From positions 6,262,001-6,326,000 of the forward strand of contig NC_134758.1 of assembly GCF_050436995.1 (NCBI RefSeq): DNA of 64,000 bases, given 5' to 3'. Made by a program: the position numbers and the translations under genes. The notes beneath the pieces are model-generated. The model saw only the letters and a program-made list of their open reading frames with translations, did no database searches and was not told where the DNA came from. Shown here piece after piece: positions 14,301-30,439 of the stretch. Every line of letters begins with the position of its first letter. The stretch's first letter is position 1. The DNA comes from Anticarsia gemmatalis (Eukaryota; Arthropoda; Insecta; Lepidoptera; Erebidae).

Positions 14301-17300
14301 CCTATTGTTATAATAAACATTATCAAATAGAAATATAAGTTCCTACATCAAGCGGCAAGTGATTTTTAAGTACTGCTAGTATTCTGATCAAATATCCAGA
14401 ACGTGAAAAGCTTTCGAAACCTGAACCAATTCGTTTACTGAATACTTCTATAGAAGAAACAAAAGAATATATATTTTCACCAAGTCTTCGTCCTCAATGT
14501 TTCCACGTTGAGTTCATTAGAATCTGGACGAAAACGTGGGTGCCAGTTAGGAGGCTTTAAATAAAGCGAGGGTCGAACACCAGAGGCTGTGACTCGACGT
14601 GCCCACATAAATTAGGAAAGAATGGCGCAAGTTGTGACTCTAATAGCACATTGAACAGATTAAACGCCTATGAGACGGAATCGTTCCGAGCCGCCTCAGT
14701 AAAAACCATTCTTCCCGTTTCCGACCTTACTAAACCAATAGTGATAACTTTTATAGATAAAGATTGTCAAACGATAGATTACTATCACCTCGAATACCCT
14801 CATATTGTCCAAGTTCTTTGTAATAATATTATAATGAAATTTTCTCCCAAGTCAAATATAATTTCGTTAAATCCTTCTTTTAGTAATATTCTGTTCTAGG
14901 TTTTGATATTCGTTATTTATAATAGTGTAATTGAAACTGAACGATGCAATCTTAGTATCTCGGACTTGTATTAAAAATAGATTCTTTTAGAAAAAGATTC
15001 AAGAGAAATCTCGTTAAGCGTTCGGAGAATACGTTGAGAGAGTATTCTTTGAATAAAAAGGTAAAAATGTCGTCGTTAAATCTCGAGGCGGCTGTTTACG
15101 TACCGTGTCTGTTAAAACAATAAAAATATAAGTAATATATATTTTGTTAATATGTAACTTACCCCGAGGGCAGATCACGAGTTTCCTTTGTACCTGAAAA
15201 TATGTTAAATAAGTTTAGTTTGTTTTGCTTTGATGAGGGTCCACGTGGCTATACGATACATTTAGAACTGTCGTGAATTTAAGACGGAGATAGTACGGCT
15301 ACGGTTTCAAAAGGAATGACGTCATTTCATATGAGATTACGCTCTGTCTCGAGTGCTTGTTAAACTAGCCAGTTAATTAATTAAAATGTATAGCAGGGAT
15401 TTGTGTTTCGAGTTTATGTGTTCTATCTATCGTCTTTATTATATAGCGCAGGATATCTCAGATTACTAACTCTTTCTATTTGTATTATATAAGTATAAGC
15501 TATAATAACATAAACCTGTACCGTGCTATGAACAAAAATAAATATGAATAGCCAGAATGATCCTTCATATATTCAACATTTCATATGTCTAGAAGAGCTA
15601 GTTTTCAGGGTGCCGTATTTCGGACAATAGGTATAATAATTTTCGTGTGATGTGGCTGGAGATAAGGATAACTAACCCATTAGGCAATGTAATGGCCTAT
15701 TTTACTCGTAGAATAATGGCCGAGTGTAATCTATTCTTAAAAATGTACAGAAACTCTCCGAGGTTTAATGAGGATATTTATGGTTGTTAATCCCTAATTT
15801 GATTTCCGGATTGGGAGAATTAGGGTGTACGGGGACAGTACAATACTTAGCTACACAAATTTATATTTAATTCGCAAAAGTGTTATATAAAGATGGATAC
15901 GATTAAAGCGATGACTCATTTAATGCGTGTTAATAAATGAATGCACAAAGTTCTAATAACTTAATTCTACATTGCAGTTTACAGTTAGCCTGTCTTTACT
16001 ATAGTTACCATGTTACTGTTACTCTACTTAGTCATTACGAAAGTTGGTCACAAAATTATATCATATACTGAAATACACATGTAATGTTACATGTATAACT
16101 CTCATCCGTCGAGAATTATGTAAAATAAGCCTTCAATATCACGTTCGTACTAATTAAATACACGTACGAAGATAATTCGAACAGTAGGTACACTATTGTA
16201 CATGTAAATTAATATTTAGTACTCACACATACCACTATTAATACCCTCATAATAGCACACGAACAGAGGTATTACTTGCTTTGGGTACGAATGATTTAAT
16301 TGTATTTTGGTTTGGGTCTGAATTTAAAGAGGAAATATGACGATACATAAATGACAATTTACGACAATGAACAACTTTATTAGTGGTGCTAAAATTAGAT
16401 GTTTTTGTTTCGATCTTTTTTTATAAATTGTCAAGAAGTCAGAATTCAATTTAAGTACGTAATTGCGTTGGATTTTATTTTTTAATTAAGCAAGTCATGT
16501 TGTCTCTGTACCCTAAACTACACTAAGTAACAGACTTGTTTTATCGTCAAAATATAAACCCAGTATTAAATCTATATCTACGCTTCCGTCATTTTAAAAA
16601 CCTCATAGCACACGACTTCCTGAAATAATTTCAGAGTGTAGTTGCATATTTCATGTCCACTCAAGCTATTATAAGGTTCTTAACAATGACATTGCGTCTT
16701 CTACATTTCTCTTTGTCAGGCCGCCTTTGTGTCTGGGGCCACTTTATAATTTTTCTCATATTTTCTCGAGGTGATTTTACTTGTATGTGAATTTGGGTTG
16801 AATGTAACAAGTACCTAAGGTACATAAATGTACGTTGTATGGTTCAGGTTAGACTCGCACTCATTTACTACGAGAGTGCCTGTTGAGCTATTAACTATTC
16901 ATGAATTCGCAAAGTGTTACACCGTATACAATACAATTGTACAACCACGGTCGATACCCACTCTGAAATCCCACTATCACTGCATTTATTGGAAAATACG
17001 GTAAGCACATTTAATCGAATTAAAAACGAACACAGCGCTTGTGTATTTATTCACTTCACAAAATAACTTTATAAATATAGAAAATGAAATCAATTTATTA
17101 ATTCATGTTCATTTACATTACATTCCATATATTATGAGAACGGAGCAGTGGGCAACAACTATTAATGAATAATAACGGAGGCCCTCGGGGGACGCCCAGT
17201 TATTTATATTACAATAACTTTACAGTTAATTAATGACATTATTAATCACAGATTGTAGAGACCTACAAAATATACAGAATGTTAGTAGTAAAGCCTTTTA

Positions 17301-20300
17301 TTTTTAAAAGCATTAACAATGTATTGCCTACCTCCGTCACTTTACTATGAATATATTATTCACACGGTTTTTCACATTCAATCGCTCCAATTTCCCCACA
17401 GTTCTTAGTGTTTTGAAACAGCTTTTTTGTGATAGTGTTTCGTGAATAAGAGTATAGGCATACACTATTTTTATGGACGAAAATGTATTTTATTATTTCA
17501 TCACACGTTTGTTGGGAGGTTGCAAAAGGATGCCACTTCCTATCAACGGACGCCACATTTTTTAGAACCGAGTCGATCACCAAAGCCTACGATCTGCATA
17601 GATGTTAGTTATGCATATTACAAATTAATAAAACAGTAAAATAAATACCGCGATAATTGTAGTTTTTAAATAATAATTTGTATTGATACTTAAGTTAAAC
17701 GGGTTATTGTTTCTTTAATAACATAGTAATTTTCTAAAGAACGGGTTAATTTGATTGATAACAACCTGTTTTCCGGTGACTGTACCGTCCCCATAATATT
17801 TTCATTCTAGTATTTTATTTATGACCGACCGCCGACCTCATGCTCACGAACCAATTATTTCTCGGGATTTGTAAAGTCTGTCAAATTAGATAAGACTTCA
17901 AAGAGAGGGCTGGCCACTTGTGTGGCTTCTTAAATGTGATCATGAATAATACGATATTAATCATTTTGTGCTTAACAAGAGAAATGTTTCATTTAAGAAA
18001 AGCTCAGACTAGAGCTGCCACGATCGATAGACGTAATACTTTTAATGATGCTAAACGTTCAACCGACCCAGCAATTAAAATAATAATTGTCTCATTACGT
18101 TCCCGCTTAAACACGTAACTTTTTAATAGAGCTGATATTATGGTTTAATTTAAAATTCGGCGATGTTTTATCTACTTAAATAAGGGTTGTTAATGGAAGC
18201 GAGCCTCTTATATAGCAAACAAAATAAATGAATAGAAATTGCACTTAAATTCGCAGCTGCAAAGATTTTGCGGAACAAGAAACAGCAGGAAATGAAATTT
18301 CTTTCGTGCCCACTCAAAATATTCGTTTGACGCCGGGCAGCTGGCACGCTTCGTGAGACCAACCTTTTTAGTTTTTGTTTTATTATTACTTGTATATAAA
18401 GTGACTGCTAGTTTAATAAAATTTGTAATAGTTTTTCATGTTACTTTTGCTCTGTGGGTGATATCTCTTTTTTACTTTATAGAATTAAAAGAAAAGATTC
18501 GAAATTCTTTCCGAATTGATATCTACTAGTTTGTACTATTTGATAATAATAACATAAAAGTAACCAGTTTAATTGGAAATATAACAGACGTATGTACTAC
18601 AATCAATTAAGTTTATATGTCCGAAATTTGTGCTTGGGTTAGTAGTATTTTCTTGGAAAATAGAGCTACATGTTGCAGCAGAAATATGTAACAAATAAAA
18701 ACACTAATAAGGGCCAGATGAGGCTTACGACTAATAGATTGATTACTTCACATGAGCCGCTCCAGGCAACTGAGACGTTGGCTTAACGACGGGCAGGCCT
18801 ATCTCCGCCCACTGTATTAGGCCTGTGCCTTAATCAAGTTTCTTTTGAACATCGGAAAATAAACGAGTGAAGGGTATTTTGTGAGCAACAACGACATACA
18901 AGTGCTACATTGTAATCATTTCAATGTAATGAACTCAGTAGTTGATCGAATGCTTATATACTAGAAAGTTTGTGGAAGCAATCTACGTAAAATCAGAACA
19001 TAAGTAGGCTGTAAACTTATAATGTTAACAATAGGTTCTCCAAGATCGTAGTACTATGCCGAGGTTATTATCTATTATTGTCATGTCTTCGCAAGCGAAC
19101 GGCGAGCCGGCCATTTATTTTTATGGTAATTTATTCCGAATAAAAGAACATTCCTTTGATATGAGCTTACGAGCGTGACTTACAATCGTAGGTCACAACA
19201 TGCAAAATATATACACTTGTTAATGCTGAAACACGATTACACGATACATTTTGATTGGGGTTTTAAACAATTTGATGGGAACGTACCATGACAAAGCCTT
19301 CGTCAAAGTTCACGCAAGTCGTGATATAACATTTAATTTAACAATTTATTCGGTAACTTTACTTGACACAACTAATTACTCAAGGATAACTCACGGAACG
19401 CTTATGAAGAGGTTGGGAAAGGAAAGTGTCAACCGTAAATTATAACGCAAGTTAGCAATATTATCTACTCTGATGAAGACTCTGACTACACATCCGCTGT
19501 TCGACACCTTTAATTGATCAATGAAAACAACGTATAACATAGACATATACGTCTTACAGTCACGAAATCGTCATATTATTACACAACTTTTGTAAAAGTA
19601 GTATTATGAATATCTACTATTAGTGCACGCGCTTTAACAATATAGGTACGCTGTAAATAAGAGAAAGAAGAATACGAGACAAACGATACATAAATCGTAA
19701 GGATTTCGTAAACTAAATTAAACTATTTAAATCTATGATGATGCTTCTGAGATTACAAAGTTCTTGGTGAAATCGAAACAGCTTAACGTGGACCTAGTAC
19801 TTCGGCGGCTTAATTCTAGTCTGGCCGAGAGGCCCTGTAGTTCACAATGTCAAAGTGACAATTTGCCTCAATGCCGTAATGCGATAAGTTTGTTCTAAAT
19901 GGAAGATAAAACCCCTATCCTCCTGAATAACTCGGAGTAAATTGAAAATCGTGATGACGTCATGGAACTTAAGAGGACCGAAGCTCTGGATGTGTCGCGC
20001 TCTTACGCTTCGCACTCGAACGAATTTGGAGTCAAAATCTGAACGAAAACAAGTTGTATTTTCCCGGACGTTTTTATTTATGGCAAGATTACCGCACCGA
20101 GGCATACTACTGATATTTATTTCAGTGTTCCGCTGTTTTACATCCAAACAACTTACGTGACAGTTGGAAATTATAACAAACAGTTAGTTACATGTGAATC
20201 TTGACATTCAAATATTGCAAGCTTTGTTCCTGTTAGCAAAGTAGAGCTTGCATAAATCTTACATTTATGTACGTGACATCAGTATATTAACATAGTTCAT

Positions 20301-23300
20301 CGTTTTTCATGTCCAATTGTCATTTTCCGACGCACTGAACATGACGTACGTAAGGAATGTGTAATTAACTAATTATGTACCCTGATTCGTAACGGAGGCA
20401 TTAGAACTTTCGTAAGACATTATACCCAGGCCACTGTTTTATGAATTACAGTCACACATGCGGGGAAGTAAGGGCGACAGTTAGCCTGTTACAGGGGAAC
20501 AGCTGCTTTCGACGATATTGCCTCGTTCCACACGATACGTCCAATGCTTACAAAATACACTGTGTTCCGACAAATCGATACCTGCTGCCTGCTATCATAG
20601 CGCCGTTATATTTGTTTTATATTGGTTTCCAGTTCACGTTGTATCAACATAAATACATGCGTTTCACAGAATATTCGTAATGGCATTCAAAGAGCAAAAG
20701 GTATCTGTTGTTCCAATTTTAGTTTTCCAGCAACTGTAAATGAATGTAGGCGAGCCGTGTGGGTGTCGCACACGTACAGACTGCACTATTCAATATCATA
20801 TTCGCACTGTTATTAAATAAATCAATGAACCCTGCATGCTACATTTTATGTTAACTTTAAATGTGAAATATAAAGTTTATGGTAGGTCTTGTTAAAGAAC
20901 TGGTAATCACCAATTTCTTTCGGTTCCTACACGGCTGCATTATGTTGGCGTAGTAAAAGTTATGAATTATGTTACCCAAGACGTCGATTTCACTTTATTT
21001 CTATCGTGAAAACTCAGCGCGTTCTCATTTACATACACTTTGCTGACCCAACACCGATAAAACCCTTTTTATAGCAGTAAAAAGGATTTCTGAGGTTCAA
21101 CAAAGAATTCTTTACTATTTAATAGAAATCGGAACATTTAACGGACCATTGTCTAGGATTCGTCATTTAAATTGCCGTCATTACTTTATCGGGGCCAGAT
21201 GCTACAAGTTCTAAATATATTTCAAGGAGTTGTACCTATTGCTGTGGCTCCGTAATCCTCCAAGTACAATATAATACATGTTGTACAACATCAATATTGG
21301 GGTCTAAGAATGACTCTGTCGAATATCCATTGTATGAAACTAATAATTACGTACTGAATTCTGAAATAAACAAATTTTGATAGCGAATTCATTTTAAAGT
21401 CGATGTTTTAACAAATACCTTCTTTCGATAAAAATCGGCTTTATCGACACATAAACTCAGCTCAACAATATTACGAATTTAAGAAAAAGATCTGTTGCTG
21501 TTATCAAAATTAAAACATTTTATATTTTAATTAAAAAAAGCCTGGGGAAAGCACAAAGAAAACTACAAATTAATAATATAAACAAAAAAGCAAATTGCAA
21601 AGTTATACTGTTTGAGTTTTGTATAAATGTAATAAAAGTCATGAGCTCCTTTTTGTTGGAAACTTTATACAATACAAAAGGAATGCAGAAGTTAAAAAAG
21701 TTTAGGAAGTGATTTGCATTCTAAATATATAACAAGACACAGAAGGCGTAAGAGCTTGGATGGCTCATGTCGGGAGTATAAAACATTCTACTAAACATAA
21801 GTTCTCTCTCGAATAACTCGAGTAAGTCGACGGAATATCTATTCAGTCTATGCACGTTTCAATAGATAGAAAACTCTAAGGTGATGTAACAAATGCACCT
21901 AGTTTTCCATTCGGATGGGAGCGATAAAAATACGCTGATCATCGAAAACGGGACGAGCGTGCAAACGACGAGGCGTGGCCGTTCAACCATTTATTTTCGA
22001 TTGTTCTAACTCCTACAAATATTTTTTAGCTTCTATTACCGATGTAACATTTTTTCAGCGGTTCTTTTTCATGCGAAAAAATAACTGGCGAAAAAAAATT
22101 GGCACGGGATTTTCAGATATTGTAACCTCTTAAGCAAATGTAGGTAAAATACACACTGAGATCCAACATACTCGTGAATGCGAGGATGTTGATTTGATCC
22201 AAAGATAAATTGACACAGCTTAACATTGTTATTTGTTGTATTGATGTAGGGGTTTCAATATATAGCTGGCACCCAATAACGTTTACAAAATAATATTATT
22301 CACGACGTGATTAAACTCTTTACCTTTCACGATTTATTTATGATCATCATAATTATTTCTTCCTCGATGGAAGTTCGTACAGCGTACCGCAGTTATAACT
22401 AAGTATAAAACTCTAAGTTAATTTACTCCTGCGAACTTTAATTACTCGGAATTATAATTAAACTAGATTTCGCCCGAGGTGGACCGGCTAGTCTTTTTGC
22501 TCATGCACCTCGCCGTGATTTTCTACTTCATATTTTATGAGAGGCCTTAAAATCGGTCCGAGAGCTTTAGCGAAAATTTCTCACAGACAAAGCAAATAAG
22601 AATACTGAAAATTTCGGGCCGCTATATTTACCTATTTATAACAGTGGATAAAGACGTTTTAATGAGAAGACTTTCGGGCAAAATTCTGTGGTTTGTAATA
22701 TTTGTTTATATTTTGCCTGCTTTGATTACATATTTGTTCTTTATGGAATAATCTGGAATTCTTATACATAATAATGGGTATGACATAAGACTGTGTTACG
22801 TAATATACCTGTACTTATCGATTACAAGCATAGCAGTTTTACATCAAGTTATGCGTATGAACCTGACATGTTTATTTTAACGAATATATTCACAGTACGT
22901 TATCTATCTACTGTAATCAGAATGTAACAAAACTAAGCTTTTTTGGTGACCGAAGCATTATGCACATGTACGTTACTTAACAGAAAACTCTATATTTTTA
23001 GGAATACCCATCAGAAGTAATCAGCCTACCAACCAAAAACAATGTTATTCCTGAACTATATTTGCTTCTTGGTTTTCTTTTTTATTTTTTGTCAGTATTG
23101 GTGCTTAGACCTTTTATCCGGCAATTGCAGTTGTGAAAGTCAGGTGGCTCAACCGTGGCATTGTGCCAACTCAAGGAATGTTTGATAACAACTTAGCTGT
23201 TCATTATTTAATAGCTGAATGTTTTTAAAAGTTGTTACATAAAGTATCCTTACAATGAAAATGTAAAATATTCAAATATCAATCCTTCCGGTACTGACTG

Positions 23301-26300
23301 ATGGATAACGCACAGTTGAAACTGCTGAGCGTAGAAACTTAAAACTTTTTATGAAGATTCTTTAGGAAGTGTTTAAGGAGCACTAAGAAATGATTTTTAG
23401 AAATTCTCATCCAAAGGGAGAAAATGATTTATATTAAATATAACCAAAATTGTTGTAAAAACGGGAAAACTAAAGACCACGCAGACAAAGTCGCTAGTGA
23501 CCGCCAGTATCATTATTAAATTAAAAAAAAACTTCGCGCTTGTTTAATCCAGAGTCATGTGAAAAAGAAATCTTCTCATTAAAAGGAGATTTTCTCAATA
23601 ATATTCAGATATTATCACTCTTGACACGACACGACATAATTGCCAATAATGCCTGCATATTTGCGTAATACATAAGTGTGTAATATGATGAATATATGCA
23701 TATGCAATTAGGTTAAGTAGGTAAGTCACAGACTAATAAATTAGTGCTTAAATGCTTATAGACAATTGTGTTCCATACATTGAACCTTAGAGAAAAAATT
23801 GCATATGTGAAGAAAATGCTAGTAATCATCAATCTCAAATCAATTTATCAAATTTTATAAACAAATCCCTGATAATTAAGACCAAAACTATCTAGACATT
23901 TAAATATTACGTTAGTAATTTAGTATACAACGTTACATAACGCACTTTAACCTCGCAAAATTGTCACAGAGTGTTCCTTCAGTTTGCCGCGTCATCTCCT
24001 TTGCGTCTGACTTCTAAAACTACCTTGACAGAGCTCATCAGAGTAAACAATGAACCGTTGTGACAGTAAATAAACTCTCTTGAAACGCTAAAGGCTCTAT
24101 CAACTCCGAATACTAAGTATATTTTGTTCAAAAATAAACATCAACGTGAGGAAAATTGATACTCTTCAGCAAGTATAAACGTCTTGATAAAAATAATATC
24201 GCGTGTACCTATAAAAATCCCAACCCTGGTGATCATAAAATATCTTAGGATCTCCTAACAAATGAGTCGTTAAAATCTCATTCACCACTTCTAAACATAA
24301 TTTCTTAAGTGTGTCCCTCGAAATGGGGAGCATTTTGTAAATAATGGGCTTGTGGCTTGAGAGGGACACTCTATTTAGTCTGTATTGAATGTCTTGTACT
24401 CTAGCCGTTTATTCATTGGCTCAATTATATGAGGGCATTGCTTTGAACTTGAACGAGGGCAATGAAATGGAGCTGTGTACAAATATACGTTTATTAAAAG
24501 TTATCCTTTAACAAGTTTTTTTTTAATAATAATACTAATCTGGTTTAGTAATCACAATCAAAAGTTTAACCAAGAAAATGGAAAGTTTTTATATGAAGAT
24601 AATTTTAATATTTAACAATATCTTCCTCTCACTATAGCGGCCAATGGCCTGACCCTCTCTTATATCTCTTAACCACGTGAGACGATATCCCACCCGATTA
24701 AACGCAGATCTTCAAATTTCTGCACAAATCCAAAAGATAACTTTTTCGCCTGATATGTATGAAACAAAAGCTCTGCGCTGTAGCGCCATACTCATGATGC
24801 GCAACAAAGATCGAAACGTGCAAACGTTGTCACATCATTTACAGCTACTTTGAATAAACTGCTAAACTTTTTATAAATTTCCAGCGTGAAAGTACGTCCC
24901 CCACGTTCTAAATGTCATAAAAAACTGACTCTATCCACTAAGCGAATAACAGTGCGAGTTGTATGAACTTGCAGTTTTATGGAGCTTTGACGCGCCCGAA
25001 TTGCATAGAGAGCAGCATAAATTCTTCGTAGCCAGCAAAAAGAGAGAGCTCGGCATAAATTATTCGCCATATTGGCGCATGTTGCACGCTCAATGTTACC
25101 CGCGTCGCGTCGCGTCGCCTATGTTAACTACATACGAATACGTGCTGTACGTAGCGACACTCCACTCGCCCAAATCAGAGCAACCCTTGATTTGTGTGCC
25201 AGTGAATGGCAAACGACATTGTCGAAATGTTTCACATTTTCCAAATGTACTGAATGGAAAGGATTTAATTAGTGTGAGTGGCCTTTGCCGTGTTAATTGA
25301 GAATAATAAATAAATAAAATGTATTAACATTCTGTCAACTGGGAACCGGGGCTATGATAAAATTACATTATTAGATTGTCAGGACAAAGCTTATTTACCT
25401 TTACTACCTAGAGCTATGTATTTGACGATGCTCTCTTTAATTAAAATGGCTTCTGTATATATATTTTTTAAATAAATAACAGTATTAAGCCCACCAACCA
25501 ACAAACATAGGTACGAATAGTACAAATATCTCGTGCGAGATAAATGCGAGTTACTTCGAGTATCAATCATGGAAAAGCCGGGAATTCGATATATTTCACT
25601 ACGCCAATGGATGCGCGCCGTTACAGGTAGAGCTTTAGTATTACCGAGTACATTTGAAATGAATTTATTACGTCATGGATTTCTGCTCGCATCGGAACAG
25701 ACAATTTACATTGCGTCAAAACATAACTAAAAGTCCAGATATCCATTGAACTTTTAAAATATTATTAATAACTACAATTCGGTAAGGTGCGGCGGAACAA
25801 AGAAACAAACTCGACCGCTGGACTGTAAATAATTTTAAGTATGAACAAAATTAAAATTTAATAACGCTGCAGCAACGTTATAAAAATGTATTCAGCCGTA
25901 CTCTAGCGAGTACTCAGGTTTTTCTTAATTATCTTTCAAGGTCCCTTTGGGTATGCTAATAAGCTACTCTTTATGAGCTATTTTTCTGCCTTGATGTTGA
26001 TCGCATTTTCTTTCCAATCTTATCTAGAAAATTAACACGCGCTGACATAAACCAACTTAAGATAAATTTAATAGGAAGAAACTTCAAGTATTAGGTTGGG
26101 ATTGTTGAGGTTCACGCGACTATAGTTCAATTTAAAATTAAACGGCACAAAGACCTTTTTTTAATTCTGTTTAAATTTAATAAGATTTAGTGTCAGTTAT
26201 AATTTTAGCTCAATAGACTTATAATCAACTATATTTACCACCATCGGGTTAAGAGACATAACTAATTACGTGAGTGAGAGTAACGGTAGAGGACCATTCA

Positions 26301-29300
26301 GTTTGGGAAATATAAACTTATGAGAATAAAATAACGGAAAAAAACAAATAAATATATGTAAATACTTATGATAAAAAAATAACGAGAAAAAACAAAATAA
26401 ATAAAATAAATGACAATGTATTACATATTATTTAACTATGTTATATAACAAGTTGTTGTATCATTAACTTAATTTAATTCAAATACTGCGCACGTGTCGA
26501 GTTTTTCTTTTAATAAACATAAACGTTGTGAGTGTTTATAGATTCAAATGGATAACAATTATTATATCGTTTGATGAATATTAATAACAGAATATTTCGT
26601 TCTACATCTTATGCAATCCAGAACGCCAGTGTGTACAAAGTCCAATTGCATCAACAAACATTATTCATAAAATCATAACTACTACGATGCATATTGGGTA
26701 GTTAAAACAGTATTGGGACATCGCTTTTACTATCCTATTCACATATTAATAATTTTTACCACGCATAAAGATAATGTACACTTTCTTAGTATGGTTTAAC
26801 TGACGGATGCTTGATATTGAGCTACTAAAGTGTCGCTGGCGTGCTAGAAAGTCAACTTGCCCTAGTCCTGCAATTAGATTAGATAGAGATATCTATGTAC
26901 AAGAAGCGTTTCAGGTGAAGTACAGGCCTTTGTAACGATAAGCCCATTTTATTGTCTCCGTTCGTCGCTCGCCGCTCGCCTTTATCTTTTTATTGTCGGC
27001 CCGGACCGGCATTAGCAATATGCTCCACAAGTTATGGCCTAAACGAAAACTGGAAGGGAACAATTATTTTTTTACTGACAACGGAATCGATATTACACGG
27101 ATCGGGTAAATATACGCGACCTTTATTAAAAACGTAATAAACGAACGACAAACCTAGAAAATAACTGTGAACGCAACTCTAGCCAAATATAATTTTCGAA
27201 GTGTAAGCGAACGTCCAAACAAAGAGTGTACGTGACTGGCGGCGCGAATGTAATCAATATTGCATCCGCGTGGAGCGTGGAGGCTGCTTCACTAATTGGA
27301 CATGTTTGCTCTATAACACTATTTAATAACTAATACTCAATAACCGGACGATACACGTAGGTATAAACGTCTTTGTTACCGACAACGAACCAATATTATG
27401 ATTTATTACATTCCGAATTATACTCACAAAGCCACCCCTTTCCCTACGAATGTCACGCGATCACGCCCTATTCCAACCTCGTTTAAAAAAATATCTTTTC
27501 AAAATGCATTATTTTAACGTTCCAACAATATTTTTAAACATTAAATATTAGTGAATTAATAGTTATATTATCATGGACGTAAAGTTAGTACTAGTTAACT
27601 TAACGCGAAAGGCTCTATTTTTAAAGAAGGAGAAACATAATAGATTTATTCTAAATGAACGATTTCCAGTCACCTATTGTCTGATATTGGAACTGCGACC
27701 GATAAATGGCGATAAGCTACGATATTGTTAGGAAATGAGCCTTCATCGGAAAACCCAGATCTAAATTCGCTAAATTATAGGTATTGTGATAAGATTATAT
27801 ATTTGTTGTGACTAAAATATTTATTACTCTACTACATTTGACCACCGCGCAGTGTTGCGATATTGTTGTTTACAGTCCTAAGTAAAAGCAAACTTGTTTT
27901 ACTTGAATGTTATATATTGTAGTCACCAAGGAGCTGTGGGACACTACGTATACAACTACTCCGGCGTGCTCTCTATATTTTGTTAAACTTCAAAAGCCGT
28001 TTATCCTAGTCTTCCGCATGACCGCTCTTCGTGTTATATGTCTTTAGTTCAGGTCGTAGCAATAGGTTTACGACTACGGTGACTATTGATATTCGTAACT
28101 TTCACTCGAGATGTTTTATTTCTCTTGTGTGAGGGTCCCCGTGATATTTACGCTTCAAGTCCATCAACATGAGCTACTTGTATGTTAATGCGAAGGTGAA
28201 CAAACGCAGTAAACCTCCACAGATGCTGTAGACGACCGTCTGACTATCTTATAGACGTAGTTCATATTCAACCGAGACGCAGAGTCTCAGCTGCTTATAA
28301 GATTATGGATGCTTTATCGACTTACAGCACTTAAATCCCCGAAATCTTTATCCCTGTGTAGACAGGTAGCCTGATTAACTTTCGATTTACAAATTGATTA
28401 TTTAATCTCACCTATTTATTCAACTGTCCATTTCGGATTAAACCTATTGCAAAATGTTTATATTTGCCACCATAATTTTGCTATACTTAGTTACATTATC
28501 AGGGCTATAAATTATGATAAAAACTTGTTTCTGGAAGCCAAGTTCCAAGTTCGTTCGCCCTCCATTTCACGGTGCACACATTTTTCATGGTTATTATCTC
28601 CACTTTGCACTGTATGAGCAAAGTATGACAGGACATTAATTAGAAACTCACTTCACCTTTTATTCCTGTCAACTTGAATGCAACTGGCACTTGTGAAGCT
28701 TCATCAAAATGAAGAGGTGTGCTCATTTTTTAAAACACAAGCTTTCATCTATGTTATTTGTGTTTCTTAATTAATTAAATACCATTCTAGGTCTAAAATA
28801 ACATTGGAAAAATAGGTGATAATGAAAACTATCAATTATTCTTCTTATTTCACGCGCTATTAATCAATTAAATATTAACTACCTATTGAATATTTTGCAA
28901 AAATACCATAATAACGAGGTGCCAAAAAAACTTAATTTATTATTAAATCGTAATTTATAAATGATTGTGAATTTCATTTGATTGTTAGCGACACTCAGAA
29001 GTAACGTCACTATTGGTAGACGATACAAATGAAGATTTGACAAAACTTTAAATAACGCGGGAATTAAAGGTGAAACTCCGAGTGCGTTGTTCGGTTAATT
29101 CTTATTATTAATTTTAAAAAATGGCCCTAATCACTATTCAACCGTGCGAATTTGTAATTTGATCTTAAATTATAAAATGACTCCCTAAACTCTATAAGTC
29201 ATTCAGCCCAGCATCTCTATAATCGTGTTTATCTTTTAACCACATATCCATTTATCCATACGATTGTAACTGGTATTTCGTTTACATAACATTTTTTATT

Positions 29301-30439
29301 ATTGTAATGTGTCTCGCCGCTGACAGGATAACACAAGTGTGAATTTGAGTCAAATATAGCCTCACACTGGAAATATACAAAAGCGTGGGCGAAAACGTTC
29401 AACATTTAAATAATTTATAAATATAAAACAAGGAAAGCGTTGTGTAAAAACGTCAACGAAATGTTGGGACATTTTTGGTAAGTCATTAGACTGGGCGCGT
29501 GGCTACATCTGTTACATGCTCGCCTACATCTTTAATCAAACCCGCTCTTTGTGCATCACGTTAATAAAGTCGTCTTACATCAAAAGGACTTCAAGGGTTT
29601 CCAATTATAGCGAGTGTTTGCGAACATTCATTGTTATCTTATCTCCGACTTGTGAATCTTTCTCCACGGAGAGGTGTGCTTCAATTGTGTAGCCACCTTT
29701 ATTCTCTCGTTTCTTCATTTCTCGACTTTTTAAAACAGTGTTAATCCTCATTTTGTATAACGCAGATAAATATAAATATTTATCTACTCGGTGCTTTGCA
29801 ATAACGATACTTTATAGATCCAGAAAGGAAAAAGGTTCAATTTGCCTTAATATAGTTCAATTCAGCCGAGGCCCTCAAATAAAACGAGCTGAGAAATCAC
29901 AACACAAAACAAAGGAAACGGTTTTCTTGGCGATTTAAAAAAATAATGACATCGCTTATGAATGTTCACACCGAATTAATTTGTGGAGTGTTTTAAGTTA
30001 TGAAACCAAAAGGTATTTTAGAACACATTTAAGAACGATTAAGATCTAGGCTCTAGAAGCTAAAGACTAGGTGTGAACGACCTAATGCGTTGGCGACTTG
30101 CAAGAAACTGACATAAGACTAATGACTGCCGCATATATGTACATAAATATACGTGTACATAAATATAGTGACGTGACAATATTACCAAATACAGAAAATT
30201 ACAGACAGAATCGAACACTCGCGCGACACAGAGCGCCATTACGGTAATAATATTATTTTACTTATATGGACTTATGGCTACACCAAAAACAACATACTAA
30301 GAACAAAGCAATCAACTAAATACATATAGAAAATAAACGTCAACGGTATATGTTACTTGGTCATGCATTCAACAGGTACACGGTTATATGGCAGACATCA
30401 CTGAAGAATGGATGCTCGTTTACGATATCTTATACGAGC
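8361..30439. other. 22-kb gene-free AT-rich stretch
   Basis: No open frame reads as a protein family or shows coding-like composition; the longest (24959-25300, 113 codons) has no domain and no partner exons. A small direct repeat ACCGTACGTCA occurs twice at about 8628-8658. No tRNA, rRNA, CRISPR or long inverted repeat was noticed. It may be intronic sequence of a gene outside the window. Confidence 0.45.

Noticed and set aside
24959..25300. 113-codon plus-strand frame as a gene
   Set aside because: No recognisable domain, no splice partners, and an overlapping frame of similar length; likely chance in a locally GC-richer patch.
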